From contig CAZIQF010000010.1 in the NCBI GenBank assembly GCA_964541525.1, positions 1 through 61,425 of the forward strand: 61,425 bases of DNA. The letters run 5' to 3'. Of the stretch, positions 16,883-25,806 are shown one piece after another; the stretch's first letter is position 1, and each line of letters opens with the position of its first letter. The translations under genes were made by a program, and so were the position numbers. The DNA comes from UBA1737 sp964541525. Its GTDB lineage: Bacteria; Bacillota_I; Bacilli_A; ML615J-28; CAG-313. Under the pieces are notes generated by a model. It did not search any database and had not been told where the DNA came from. It saw nothing but the letters and a program-made list of their open reading frames with translations.

Positions 16883-19267
16883 TTATTCATAAAATTTCTT
16901 TAAACATTCGACAATCTTGTTGGCGATTCGTTCCATTCCTAAAGCATTTGGATGAATGTTATCCCCTAGATATGTTCTCGATGCCATTGATTCAGTATCT
17001 TTAGTAATACATGGTTCAATGTCTAATAAACCAACATTGTAACTTGCTGCTAGTGCTTTGATTACTTCATTATAACTTTCTCTTAATCCTGGATAGTTTT
17101 TACCTTCTGGATTAGATCCATCTGTCCATGTTTCATATGGTAATGTACAAATAAAAATATCAGTTGTTGGATATGCTTTTTTAATTTTTGTTAGCATATT
17201 TTCGTATGATGATTGAAAATTCTCTTTAGAATAACCGCTAGCACAGTCATTGATTCCAAGATAGATAATTAAAATATCTGGTGCAACACCATCTTTTGCA
17301 ATCTTCCCAATTCTTGTATCATTTTCTCCACATGATGTGCTTGTTCCTCTAACAGTTGATCCTGAATAGGAAATATTTGTATGAAAAGTTGTGCCAGTTT
17401 TTGCCATTAATTGTTTCCACCAAGTTAGTTCTACTTGTTTTACTGTTGATGAATAAATTGGATAATAGATTAATGCATCACTTGGTACATAGTTAGCAAA
17501 TGTCGAAATACTGTCGCCGTAAAAACTGATTGTTTTATGGGATCCTAATTGCTCTTCTGTCCACTTTGCGTATAGTATATATTCTTTTGTACTTCCTGGT
17601 TCAATAAAGTAAAGTTCTGTGCCACTAAAATCAGCAGTTTCATAGTAACCTAAAAAGGCATATCCTGATTTTTTAGATTGTGGTAAATATAGCTTTTCCG
17701 AAAGATTAGAATAATATTTTGTGACTAGGCCTTCACTTGAACCACCATCTAAAATATAAGTTATTTTATATTCTGCAGCTTCAAAATGAGCAATTAATGA
17801 TATATCACCACGGGTACCTTGTTTAATTTCTGTTACTAATTCATTGTTTTCAGTATACCAACCAACAAATACCATATTATCTTTAATCGGATTAACTAGT
17901 GTAAATGTTGGAGTCTCATAAGTAAATGATGTTGGATAAACAGTTTCTTCACCTGGCATATAGTCATAATAACCATTGGCAAGTTGTTCTTTACTGAAGT
18001 CCATACTAGCAGGCCATGATGAATGTAGTTTTGTATTTAAAAATCCATCTAGATTAGATCGCATAAAAACATTATAATATGAATCGGCTTGATTACTTAG
18101 ATATGTATATCCTGAATAGTTAGTATCTTTAGCAAGATCAACAATATATCTTTCTAACCATCCCCATTTTAATGAATATGTCGCATCAGTAAAGAAGTCT
18201 TTCATTTGGTAGTTATAACTTATATCAAAGAAATTTGTTGCATTGACAGTTGTATTATTAAATGTTCCATAGTCAGTTAAAAAGCCATTAACTAATTCTA
18301 GTCTTGTATTATATTCGACATCTTTAGGCCAATTGCCACCATTTAAGTCATAATTAATTTTATACACTGTTAGTTCTTTTTTCCATGATACATATAATAC
18401 TAATTCATGTGCGGGCATTGTTGTATCTGTAACTTTATTACCATCACTATCAGTCCATCCTAAGAAAGTATAATCATCTTTAGTAGGAATATATTTTTCT
18501 AGTTTAGTTCCATATTTTACTTGTTCTTTGACTATTTCCTTACCATCATCAATAATTGTTAAATTGAATGAGGCAATTTCAAATTTAGCAGTTAAAGTCA
18601 TATTACCAGTTGTTCCTTTTTCAATATTTGTAACTTGTTCTTCACCATTATACCAACCTAGGAAGTGGTACCCCAGTTTTGTTGGTTCATTTAAAGTAAT
18701 GGTTTCGGTTTCAATATTGTATGTAGTTGGGTTTTCCACAGTTTCACCACTATTTACATAGGTAATTTTGTATTCAATTAGTTCAAACCTAGCAGTTAAA
18801 GTTAAATTGCCAGTTGTTCCTTTTTCAATATTTGTAACTTGTTCTTCACCATTATACCAACCTAGGAAGTTGTATCCAAGTTTTGTTGGTTCATTTAGAG
18901 TAATAGTTTCGGTTTCAATATTATATGTAGTTGGATTATCAACTATTATTCCATCAATATTTTCATAAACAATGTTATATGTGGATGGTTCAAACTTAGC
19001 AGTTAAAGTTAAGTCGTGATTAACCCGGTCTTCTTTGAAGTTCCATTTGATATTTTCATTATACCAACCTAAAAAATCATATCCCTCTTTAGTTAAAGTC
19101 ATTGGTTCATCGATTAAGGAACCTTCTTGGACTACTACATCGCTAATTGTTGCAATATCCATTGCATCAAAACTTACAGTATATTCTTTTGCTTTTTCTT
19201 TTTTACATCCTGTAATTGTTAATACTAAGATTAGAAATATCGTAATTAATTTAGTCTTATTTTTCAT
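16883..19267 (-). CDS. Surface lipoprotein with Listeria-Bacteroides repeats and SGNH hydrolase domain
   Basis: 794 residues. Lipobox TITGC puts Cys at about residue 21. Four Listeria-Bacteroides (InlB B-type) repeats, each ending in FLGWYN...LTAKFE, fill about 28-295, and two more such modules lie at about 465-575. The C-terminal 215 residues are an SGNH/GDSL hydrolase: block I FYGDSIST, block III YLGINDCA, block V DNIHPN with the catalytic Asp-His. It should cleave an ester, perhaps an acetyl or acyl group on a glycan, at the cell surface, with the repeats as stalk or adhesive part. The segment between the repeat groups (about 300-460) is unassigned. Confidence 0.88.
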   Translation of the reverse strand: MKNKTKLITIFLILVLTITGCKKEKAKEYTVSFDAMDIATISDVVVQEGSLIDEPMTLTKEGYDFLGWYNENIKWNFKEDRVNHDLTLTAKFEPSTYNIVYENIDGIIVDNPTTYNIETETITLNEPTKLGYNFLGWYNGEEQVTNIEKGTTGNLTLTARFELIEYKITYVNSGETVENPTTYNIETETITLNEPTKLGYHFLGWYNGEEQVTNIEKGTTGNMTLTAKFEIASFNLTIIDDGKEIVKEQVKYGTKLEKYIPTKDDYTFLGWTDSDGNKVTDTTMPAHELVLYVSWKKELTVYKINYDLNGGNWPKDVEYNTRLELVNGFLTDYGTFNNTTVNATNFFDISYNYQMKDFFTDATYSLKWGWLERYIVDLAKDTNYSGYTYLSNQADSYYNVFMRSNLDGFLNTKLHSSWPASMDFSKEQLANGYYDYMPGEETVYPTSFTYETPTFTLVNPIKDNMVFVGWYTENNELVTEIKQGTRGDISLIAHFEAAEYKITYILDGGSSEGLVTKYYSNLSEKLYLPQSKKSGYAFLGYYETADFSGTELYFIEPGSTKEYILYAKWTEEQLGSHKTISFYGDSISTFANYVPSDALIYYPIYSSTVKQVELTWWKQLMAKTGTTFHTNISYSGSTVRGTSTSCGENDTRIGKIAKDGVAPDILIIYLGINDCASGYSKENFQSSYENMLTKIKKAYPTTDIFICTLPYETWTDGSNPEGKNYPGLRESYNEVIKALAASYNVGLLDIEPCITKDTESMASRTYLGDNIHPNALGMERIANKIVECLKKFYE
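18588..18935 (-). repeat. Two near-identical 144-base coding repeats
   Basis: 18588-18731 and 18792-18935 differ at only a handful of bases and encode two neighbouring Listeria-Bacteroides repeats of the SGNH lipoprotein (shared block NPTTYNIETETITLNEPTKL). The close match at DNA level points to recent duplication or gene conversion. Confidence 0.85.
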
Positions 19268-19331
19268 TTTAGTGTTTCCTTTCTTTGTTGATATTATAAG
19301 TTTAACATATTTAATTATTTTTTACTTTGCT

Positions 19332-20099
19332 TTAAACCTTTTTCTTTTTCATATATTTTATTAATTGATAAATTAAAAAAGATAAAAGATACGGAAGGCC
19401 AATACAACCAATAACTACTACAATTGTATAAAGAATTGGTACTTTATTTGATAACGTTACTAAGATTTTAACTGGAATATTGGCTGCATTGTTGTAGAAC
19501 ATAAAATTAGTATCAAAAATTATATTTAATATTACTGCAATCATTGAAAAAGATCCACAAAAAATTAAATAATATTTTATTTCTTTTTTCGTAAATTGGT
19601 ATTGACCATTAATTAAATACAAAATACCTAGGATAATCATCATACTATGATAGATATATGAATGTAAGCTAAAATAGTGAAATAGCGGATAAGACATAAA
19701 TGAGGTTGTGGGAAAAATTAAAAAACTCAATCCCGCAATAATACTTCCACTGGCAATAAATGCTGTTCCTAACTTTTGCAAGGTTCCTCCAGCAAATCCC
19801 GCTAAAATCAACGCATAAATAAACATTGAACAAAAGTATAGTGGAATGAAATGATCAAGAGCTGTATCCCCATTACACAGGGTACATATAATTTTGATTA
19901 TTTCTAAGATTACAAATATAACCGCTAAAATTCTAGTTAAAATCGTTAGGTTTCTTTGTTTTATGTCTTTTAATAAATAAATTGTAATACCAATTATAAT
20001 TAAAAAGATTAAAAGGGTAATTAGGTGAGTTTTAGTAAACATGCCCACCGGCTTTTGCCTAAAGTCATCTAAAAAAAATTGATTAATAAATTGTTGCAT
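19332..20099 (-). CDS. YwaF-like integral membrane protein
   Basis: 255 residues with about seven membrane helices and a basic C-terminal tail (KYMKKKKV). The pattern HFIPLYFCSMFIYA near residue 85 and HSYIYHSMMIILGI near 145 match the TIGR02206/YwaF family of conserved membrane proteins, whose role is unknown. The gene starts 65 bases upstream of the SGNH lipoprotein gene and may share its transcript. The family assignment is by motif memory only. Confidence 0.7.
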   Translation of the reverse strand: MQQFINQFFLDDFRQKPVGMFTKTHLITLLIFLIIIGITIYLLKDIKQRNLTILTRILAVIFVILEIIKIICTLCNGDTALDHFIPLYFCSMFIYALILAGFAGGTLQKLGTAFIASGSIIAGLSFLIFPTTSFMSYPLFHYFSLHSYIYHSMMIILGILYLINGQYQFTKKEIKYYLIFCGSFSMIAVILNIIFDTNFMFYNNAANIPVKILVTLSNKVPILYTIVVVIGCIGLPYLLSFLIYQLIKYMKKKKV

Positions 20100-20167
20100 A
20101 TAATCACCTTGTTTATTTTTACTTTTATTATACTAAAAAATTAGATAATTGTAAAGGTGTTAAAATC

Positions 20168-20195
20168 AAAAAAAGTGAAGTTTAATCCTTCACTT
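20168..20195 (-). terminator. Terminator of the phosphodiester glycosidase gene
   Basis: 7-bp perfect stem AGTGAAG/CTTCACT (20174-20180 with 20188-20194) followed on the minus strand by seven Ts. Confidence 0.8.
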
Positions 20196-20201
20196 AAAAA
20201 T

Positions 20202-22385
20202 TTATTTTTGTTTTTTTAATAATAGAGCCAAGATTGTTGATAAACAGATGCTTGATATGATTATTTCTGCACATTTATTACCACATTTTTTCTTTTCAGG
20301 CGTAGGTTCTTCTACTTCAATGATATAACTTAAGTTATCTGATTCAATCTTTTGAACATTTCCATCTTCATCTAGGTATTCTAAAATCAATTGGAAACTA
20401 TAACTCTTATTTTCAAAATCTAGATTAGTAATCGTAGCTGTACCTAGTTTAGAGTTGATGATAAATTTTTCTTCACCATATAAAATGTATGCAGAAATGA
20501 CTTTATCATCAGGATCTAAATATTTATATTTAATTCCAATCAATGTCTTTGATTTGATTGTTTCCTCGAAAGATTCTATTTCAGGAATTTTAAAACTTGC
20601 TGTTTTGACTCTGATTAATTCACTAGTAATATTAAATGTTTTATTTAGTTCTGCATCATATATATCATAAGTAGCATATATTTCATATTCAGTATCCTTG
20701 TTTAAATTAGTTAAAATAAGATATGTATTATCATTTAGAGGATAAGCAGTTTTACCAAGATAGATAATCATATTTGAGATTTCTTTAATATCATTTTTAA
20801 TTACTTCAATACTTGAATCGGTTATTTTACCGATTTTAATTGGGTCTGAAGGTGGTGTATATGCTTTAGTCTTCCCTTTGATTGTTGCTTTACATTGTTC
20901 TTGGTTTAACGTATATGATACTTCAAAAGTATATTCAGTATTTTCATTTAATTGATCAACCACAATTTTTTCATCTATTAATGGATATGTTTTATCATTA
21001 TAAGTAATTGTTAAATCACTGATTTGTTCCTTATATGATATATCTTTTAAGTGGAAAATGATTTTAGATGTTTGTTGTTCGCTTGGATAAGTTTGTAATA
21101 GTGGATCAGGTGCAACAATAAATAAACCAGACATAATACTTCTTGGGGTACCATCTCCTGGAGTATTTAGCATGTTAATTTGGCCAAATTCATTTCTTTT
21201 AACGAATGTTACGCTTCCGCCACCATCGAATTGATAAGCATCTTTACAACCCAAAATTCTAAACATTTCTCCTACTTCAAATTGGGTTGGTCCCATTCGA
21301 CCAGTATTCGCTGTTAATAAAACAATACTGCCATCCGCTTTAAAGCCAATCCCTGCTCGTTCTTTACTTGTAGATTTATAATAATCACAATTATAATCGA
21401 TAATTTGTCCAACCTCATTAGTTTCCTTATAATCAACAGGGATTGTTATACCATCTTTCAAGTAACGATACATATATCCAGTCATTGATGTTACATCACT
21501 AAATTCATCAACATAATCAAATTCAATTTTTATTGTTTTACCTTTAGTTAAATGTGATATCACTTCTTCATTTTTTGTGACAATATAGAATTGACGATTT
21601 TCAAAATCGGAATCAGAAATTGTTGTTAATGCCACTTGATCATTGACAGTTCCCTTAATAAAAATTCCGAAAAATGACCCACTATGGGTTTTATTTGGAT
21701 CGGGAAATTCCTTAGATGTTCTAAATAATGAATAAGTTGCTTCTACTACATGATATCCAGTTAGATTAATGCTTGTTTTTAAATCTTTTGTGAATACTGA
21801 TATATCATTATCAGCCGGTAATTCATTTACTTTAGTTACATCATAACTTAGATCGTCTATTTTCAAAAGAGGATTAGATGAAGCGATTGGAACTTGTTTA
21901 ATCACAACACTACCATCATCTTTAAAGCCAATTAGTTTTTTAAAGCTTTCAGCACTAACATCTTTTCTGATTACATCTCCATCTTGGATAAAAGCATTGG
22001 TTAATTCACCATTATAATATCCTTCAGCATTGATTCCCCCTAGAACAATCCATCCCGGATGGTTTCGTTCATAATCATAAGCAATATCCATTAATGTTCT
22101 TTTAGTATAATTATCCTTATCACTATAAGTCCAAGTGGCAAGGTGAGCATATTCAGATTGCTGAATCGTGTAGGTATAAACATTTCTTGTTTGTTTGGCT
22201 GCACTTTCTAAAAAGTTAGTATCCATTTGATAGTATTTATAATCAACACCATAAGTTATAGTTTCTTCTTCCATTACATTAATGTTATCAATGTGATTAT
22301 AACTAGAATCAGCAACAATATTAATCAATGTAGTAAATAATAAACTAAACATTATTATAAAAAAAATAGATTTTAAAATTCTCAT
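20202..22385 (-). CDS. Surface phosphodiester glycosidase (NAGPA-type) with membrane anchor
   Basis: 727 residues. An N-terminal hydrophobic segment (about 5-25) acts as signal or anchor. Residues about 95-410 form a NAGPA/DUF2233-type phosphodiester glycosidase domain: GGINAEGYY near the start and YQFDGGGSVTF with the family DGGGS motif. Two to three fibronectin-type-III-like repeats follow (ITDLTI/TYNLN... patterns), then KKCGNKCAE, a hydrophobic helix and KKQK, a membrane anchor at the C-terminus. Likely acts on phosphodiester-linked sugars at the cell surface, for example in wall or capsule polymers. Substrate unknown. Confidence 0.8.
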   Translation of the reverse strand: MRILKSIFFIIMFSLLFTTLINIVADSSYNHIDNINVMEEETITYGVDYKYYQMDTNFLESAAKQTRNVYTYTIQQSEYAHLATWTYSDKDNYTKRTLMDIAYDYERNHPGWIVLGGINAEGYYNGELTNAFIQDGDVIRKDVSAESFKKLIGFKDDGSVVIKQVPIASSNPLLKIDDLSYDVTKVNELPADNDISVFTKDLKTSINLTGYHVVEATYSLFRTSKEFPDPNKTHSGSFFGIFIKGTVNDQVALTTISDSDFENRQFYIVTKNEEVISHLTKGKTIKIEFDYVDEFSDVTSMTGYMYRYLKDGITIPVDYKETNEVGQIIDYNCDYYKSTSKERAGIGFKADGSIVLLTANTGRMGPTQFEVGEMFRILGCKDAYQFDGGGSVTFVKRNEFGQINMLNTPGDGTPRSIMSGLFIVAPDPLLQTYPSEQQTSKIIFHLKDISYKEQISDLTITYNDKTYPLIDEKIVVDQLNENTEYTFEVSYTLNQEQCKATIKGKTKAYTPPSDPIKIGKITDSSIEVIKNDIKEISNMIIYLGKTAYPLNDNTYLILTNLNKDTEYEIYATYDIYDAELNKTFNITSELIRVKTASFKIPEIESFEETIKSKTLIGIKYKYLDPDDKVISAYILYGEEKFIINSKLGTATITNLDFENKSYSFQLILEYLDEDGNVQKIESDNLSYIIEVEEPTPEKKKCGNKCAEIIISSICLSTILALLLKKQK

Positions 22386-22454
22386 TTGTTCACTCCTTTA
22401 CTTTAATTCATTTTAAGTATATCATTAACAGACAAAATTAGCAAAATATTAAAT

Positions 22455-22490
22455 AAAAATTCTAATAGATGTTGTTCTATTAGAATTTTT
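22455..22490 (-). terminator. Terminator of the pdxS-pdxT-flavoprotein operon
   Basis: 14-bp perfect stem (22455-22468 with 22477-22490), 8-base loop, T-rich exit on the minus strand. Confidence 0.85.
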
Positions 22491-22498
22491 ATTAATTT

Positions 22499-23059
22499 TT
22501 ATTTATGATATTCCTTTATTACTTCGGTATTGAAAGCTTTACCAACTGTTTTTGATACTAGTAGATAGTTATGATTCATACTATCATATGAGATGGCTTG
22601 AAGTTTTTCGGGGTCAATTTTATTATTTTCACCTAGTACCCTTTCATCAATACTAACATTGATTACTTTACCAACCACACCAACACTTAGTTCTTCATCT
22701 AGCTCACATTCAATACAAATTGGAAATTCTTCAAAAATTGGTGCGTTAACGAATTTCGATTTAATCGGTGTTAAATGACATTTTGCAACTTTGTCTTTGA
22801 TTTCATTTCCAGATACTAAGCCAACATAATCTGCTTGTTTTAAGTGCGGTAAGTCAGCAACACTTATAGTAAAGCTACGCATTTTTTTTATATTATCTGT
22901 AGTTTTGTGACTTGCAAGACAAATAAATATTTTATCATCATCGTAAATACCACCCCATGCCGCATTCATTGCATTAGGTATTCCTTCTTCATCGTATGTT
23001 CCTAAGATGAATACTGGTTGAGGATACACATATGGTTTACTACCAAAATCTTTACGCAT
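22499..23059 (-). CDS. Flavin reductase family protein (split-barrel flavoprotein)
   Basis: 186 residues of the FMN-binding split-barrel flavin reductase group: PVFILGTYDEEGIPNAMNAAWGG near the N-terminus and FICLASHKTTDNIKK with FTISVADL are family patterns. It would bind FMN and pass electrons from NAD(P)H. The start overlaps the end of pdxT by 8 bases, so translation is coupled to vitamin B6 synthesis. PNP oxidase has a related split barrel but this is not PdxH. What it adds to the PLP operon is not known. Confidence 0.82.
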   Translation of the reverse strand: MRKDFGSKPYVYPQPVFILGTYDEEGIPNAMNAAWGGIYDDDKIFICLASHKTTDNIKKMRSFTISVADLPHLKQADYVGLVSGNEIKDKVAKCHLTPIKSKFVNAPIFEEFPICIECELDEELSVGVVGKVINVSIDERVLGENNKIDPEKLQAISYDSMNHNYLLVSKTVGKAFNTEVIKEYHK

Positions 23060-23648
23060 TATTTTTTCCTTCTTTCTGATTTAAATATGTTTTTACCATC
23101 GATATGAAATATTTATGAACAGTAGTATCAGTTGTTAGTTCTGGATGAAATGCTGTTACTAGTTGATTTTGATATCTTGCAGCTACGATTCTTCCATCGA
23201 CTACTGATAAAATTTCACAATCAGGTGTTACATTTTTGATGTATGGTGCTCTGATAAAGACCATCGGAATATCCTGATTATTGAATTTACTAATAGTGGT
23301 AAAACTTCCTAATTGTCTTCCGTAGGCATTTCTTACTACTTCAATTGGCATGGTTCCAAAATGAACTCTTGAGTCGTTTTCTAATTTTTCGGCAAGCATA
23401 ATTAGTCCAGCACATGTCCCAAAGACAGGAAGACCATTTTCAATTTTTATTTTTAATGTGTCATAGATATCTAATTCATGAAGAAGTTTACCTTGAGTTG
23501 TACTCTCACCACCAGGAATAATTAGTCCATCAAAATCTTCAATCGCATCTTTTTTTTGTCGAATTTGAATTGTATCAATACCTATTTGTTTTAAAATTTG
23601 TTCGTGTTCAGCAAACGCCCCTTGTAATGACAATACAGCAATCTTCAT
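23052..23648 (-). CDS. pdxT: Pyridoxal 5'-phosphate synthase, glutaminase subunit PdxT
   Basis: Releases ammonia from glutamine and feeds it to PdxS. 198 residues, class I glutaminase: GGESTT at about 47-52, nucleophile Cys in GTCAGLIM near 80, and the His-x-Glu pair in FHPEL near 170. RAPYI and the GSF motif are also as in PdxT. The start codon overlaps the pdxS stop (TAATG) by one base. Confidence 0.97.
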   Translation of the reverse strand: MKIAVLSLQGAFAEHEQILKQIGIDTIQIRQKKDAIEDFDGLIIPGGESTTQGKLLHELDIYDTLKIKIENGLPVFGTCAGLIMLAEKLENDSRVHFGTMPIEVVRNAYGRQLGSFTTISKFNNQDIPMVFIRAPYIKNVTPDCEILSVVDGRIVAARYQNQLVTAFHPELTTDTTVHKYFISMVKTYLNQKEGKNNA

Positions 23649-24538
23649 TATTTTCCTCTTTCAGCCATTAATACTTTAATTTCTTCTTCGTTAATCCCAA
23701 CCATTGCTTCACCTAAATCTTCTGATATTTCGGCAAGTACTTTTGGATCATTATAGTTAGTTACAGCTTTAACAATTGCCATCGCACGTTTTTTCGGATC
23801 ACCTGATTTGAAAATCCCTGATCCAACAAATACACCTTCTGCTCCTAATTGCATCATTAATGCGGCATCTGCTGGTGTAGCAACACCACCTGCTGCAAAG
23901 TTTACAACTGGCAAACGTTCATTATCATGTACATATAATACTAAGTCATATGGTACTCTTAATTCTTTCGCAACATCATATAGTTCTTCTTTACTCATTG
24001 ATGCAATTCTTCTAATCTCTGATTGCATCATCCGCATATGACGTACTGCTTGGACAACATCGCCTGTTCCTGGTTCTCCTTTAGTTCTAATCATCGCTGC
24101 ACCTTCATTGATTCTTCTTAGTGCTTCGCCTAAATCTTTAGCACCACATACAAAAGGTACTTTGAATTCATTTTTATCAATATGATATTTATCATCAGCT
24201 GGTGATAATACTTCACTTTCATCGATATAATCAATTTCTAATGCTTCTAAAATTTGTGCTTCAACAAAGTGTCCAATTCGACATTTTGCCATAACTGGAA
24301 TCGAAACTGCTGCTTGAATTTCTTTGATTAATTTAGGATCACTCATTCTCGCAACCCCGCCTGCTTTTCTAATATCAGCTGGAATTTTTTCTAATGCCAT
24401 AACAGCACATGCTCCCGCTTCTTCAGCAATTTTTGCTTGTTCTGGTGTGGTTACATCCATGATTACTCCACCTTTTAACATTTGAGCTAAATTACGATTC
24501 ATTTCATATCTTGTGTTTTGATTTTCGATTTTCTTCAT
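23648..24538 (-). CDS. pdxS: Pyridoxal 5'-phosphate synthase, lyase subunit PdxS
   Basis: Makes PLP from ribose 5-phosphate, glyceraldehyde 3-phosphate and ammonia. 296 residues, highly typical: ALEKIPADIR, VMAKCRIGHF (first catalytic Lys), FVCGAKDLGEALRR (second catalytic Lys) and GSGIFKSGDP at the phosphate site. First gene of the operon with pdxT and the flavoprotein gene, behind a perfect promoter. Confidence 0.98.
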   Translation of the reverse strand: MKKIENQNTRYEMNRNLAQMLKGGVIMDVTTPEQAKIAEEAGACAVMALEKIPADIRKAGGVARMSDPKLIKEIQAAVSIPVMAKCRIGHFVEAQILEALEIDYIDESEVLSPADDKYHIDKNEFKVPFVCGAKDLGEALRRINEGAAMIRTKGEPGTGDVVQAVRHMRMMQSEIRRIASMSKEELYDVAKELRVPYDLVLYVHDNERLPVVNFAAGGVATPADAALMMQLGAEGVFVGSGIFKSGDPKKRAMAIVKAVTNYNDPKVLAEISEDLGEAMVGINEEEIKVLMAERGK

Positions 24539-24577
24539 TTTTTACTCCTTAAAGTTTAACTCTAATTATTCTTATAA

Positions 24578-24606
24578 ATTATACCATTTTATCGTATAAT
24601 TGTCAA
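24578..24606 (-). promoter_or_regulatory. Consensus promoter of pdxS
   Basis: Minus strand: -35 TTGACA (24601-24606), 17-base spacer, -10 TATAAT (24578-24583) with an extended TGG in front. One of the strongest promoters in the window. No riboswitch-like fold or GntR-type repeat was seen beside it. Confidence 0.88.
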
Positions 24607-24654
24607 ATCAATGAAATTTAAGTATTTATCACATTATAATATATTAATTTATTC

Positions 24655-25371
24655 TTAATTTTTAATTATATAATTAATATTAGCTAATTTTGCTTGTTTG
24701 CTCAGTTCTTTAGTTGGTATTTTATATAATTTATGATCTTTTAAGGTATATGTTCCACATTGCCTAAATTCAAAGTTTACTTTCTTTTTGATGCATTGTT
24801 CTCTAATCGCTAATACCCAATTATAATCTAGGATTCTTGCATGATAATCTGATTCACCACCGACTACTACTAATTCAATGTCATCTAGATATTTTTCGAT
24901 ATCAATATATTCAATTAAAGGTTGAGCAGTAATACATTTATGTTTAATTGGTAAATCTTTAAATATTTCTAATCGACAGTCTGCATTCTTTTGATTTTCA
25001 ATGGTACAACATACTACTACATTTTCATAACCATCATTCCAATCATCAGGAATAGCTTGTTTAAATCGATCAATTCTTTTTGTTAAAAATAAAAATGTAC
25101 AATCTTTGCGTTCTTTGATCATTTTCCAACATTCACTTCGCCATATATCTGCTTCTTCAATTAAAAAGTCGCTAGAAAAGCATAAATATACTATTCCTGA
25201 TTTCATTTTATAATTACCATTTTTTAATCTTTCAATTGGTTTATAAAAATCTTTGGTTTTTACTATTTGATTAGTATTGATGTTTCTTTTATAGTCCCCC
25301 TTATGAATATAACAATGAAGACATCCATCACTACATTTATGACACCCTCGCCATGGATTCCAAGATGGCAT
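24655..25371 (-). CDS. DUF5131 (phage Gp37/Gp68-like) protein
   Basis: 238 residues. The N-terminus WNPWRGCHKCSDGCLHCYI with four spaced cysteines is the signature of the DUF5131/Gp37-Gp68 group, a radical-SAM-like family. The middle CCTIENQKNAD, ITAQPLIEYIDI and VVVGGESDYHARIL also match it. It may bind an iron-sulfur cluster; the reaction is unknown. Found in both phage and chromosomes. It stands alone with a TAGGAGGT ribosome binding site; no phage genes are near. Confidence 0.85.
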   Translation of the reverse strand: MPSWNPWRGCHKCSDGCLHCYIHKGDYKRNINTNQIVKTKDFYKPIERLKNGNYKMKSGIVYLCFSSDFLIEEADIWRSECWKMIKERKDCTFLFLTKRIDRFKQAIPDDWNDGYENVVVCCTIENQKNADCRLEIFKDLPIKHKCITAQPLIEYIDIEKYLDDIELVVVGGESDYHARILDYNWVLAIREQCIKKKVNFEFRQCGTYTLKDHKLYKIPTKELSKQAKLANINYIIKN

Positions 25372-25806
25372 AGTTTACCTCCTAATTTCTAAATTATTAT
25401 TATGATAATAAAAATTATATAAAATTTTTTGAGATAAAAACAATTTGCATTTAAAACACATATCTCTTTTTGCTCATTATGAAAAGTACAAACTTGAACA
25501 ATCGTGATTATATACTAAAACTATTAAAGTTTTAAGATAATAATCTTATTTCAACTAATATCAAACTTAAAAAGAAAAAATAATAAATCATAAAGTTTTA
25601 AATTATTCTATACGCAAAAGGAATGGATGAAGAATCCATTCCTTTTATCTTGTTCTTAAGGAAACAGCACAAAAGTAATAATACATAAAACAAAATATCG
25701 AAATTATACTAACACATTTTAATTTGTTTTTATCTATGAAAAATTACATATCCTTTTCAAAACTCTCACAGATTTAGTCATTATATCGAACTAATATTTA
25801 ATTTTT
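25372..25806. other. Intergenic region with capsule-operon terminator
   Basis: The 435 bases between the DUF5131 gene and the last capsule gene hold one clear element, the 13-bp perfect hairpin at 25616-25646. The rest is very AT-rich with no open frame or ribosome binding site I would defend. Confidence 0.6.
25616..25646 (-). terminator. Probable end of the capsule operon
   Basis: 13-bp perfect stem (25616-25628 with 25634-25646), 5-base loop. The T-run (CCTTTT) is short on both strands. It lies 160 bases past the last glycosyltransferase gene. Confidence 0.6.

Noticed and set aside
24539..24660. Riboswitch or PdxR-type site before pdxS
   Set aside because: Only a consensus promoter and a short leader are present; no structured element or paired repeats could be recognised.
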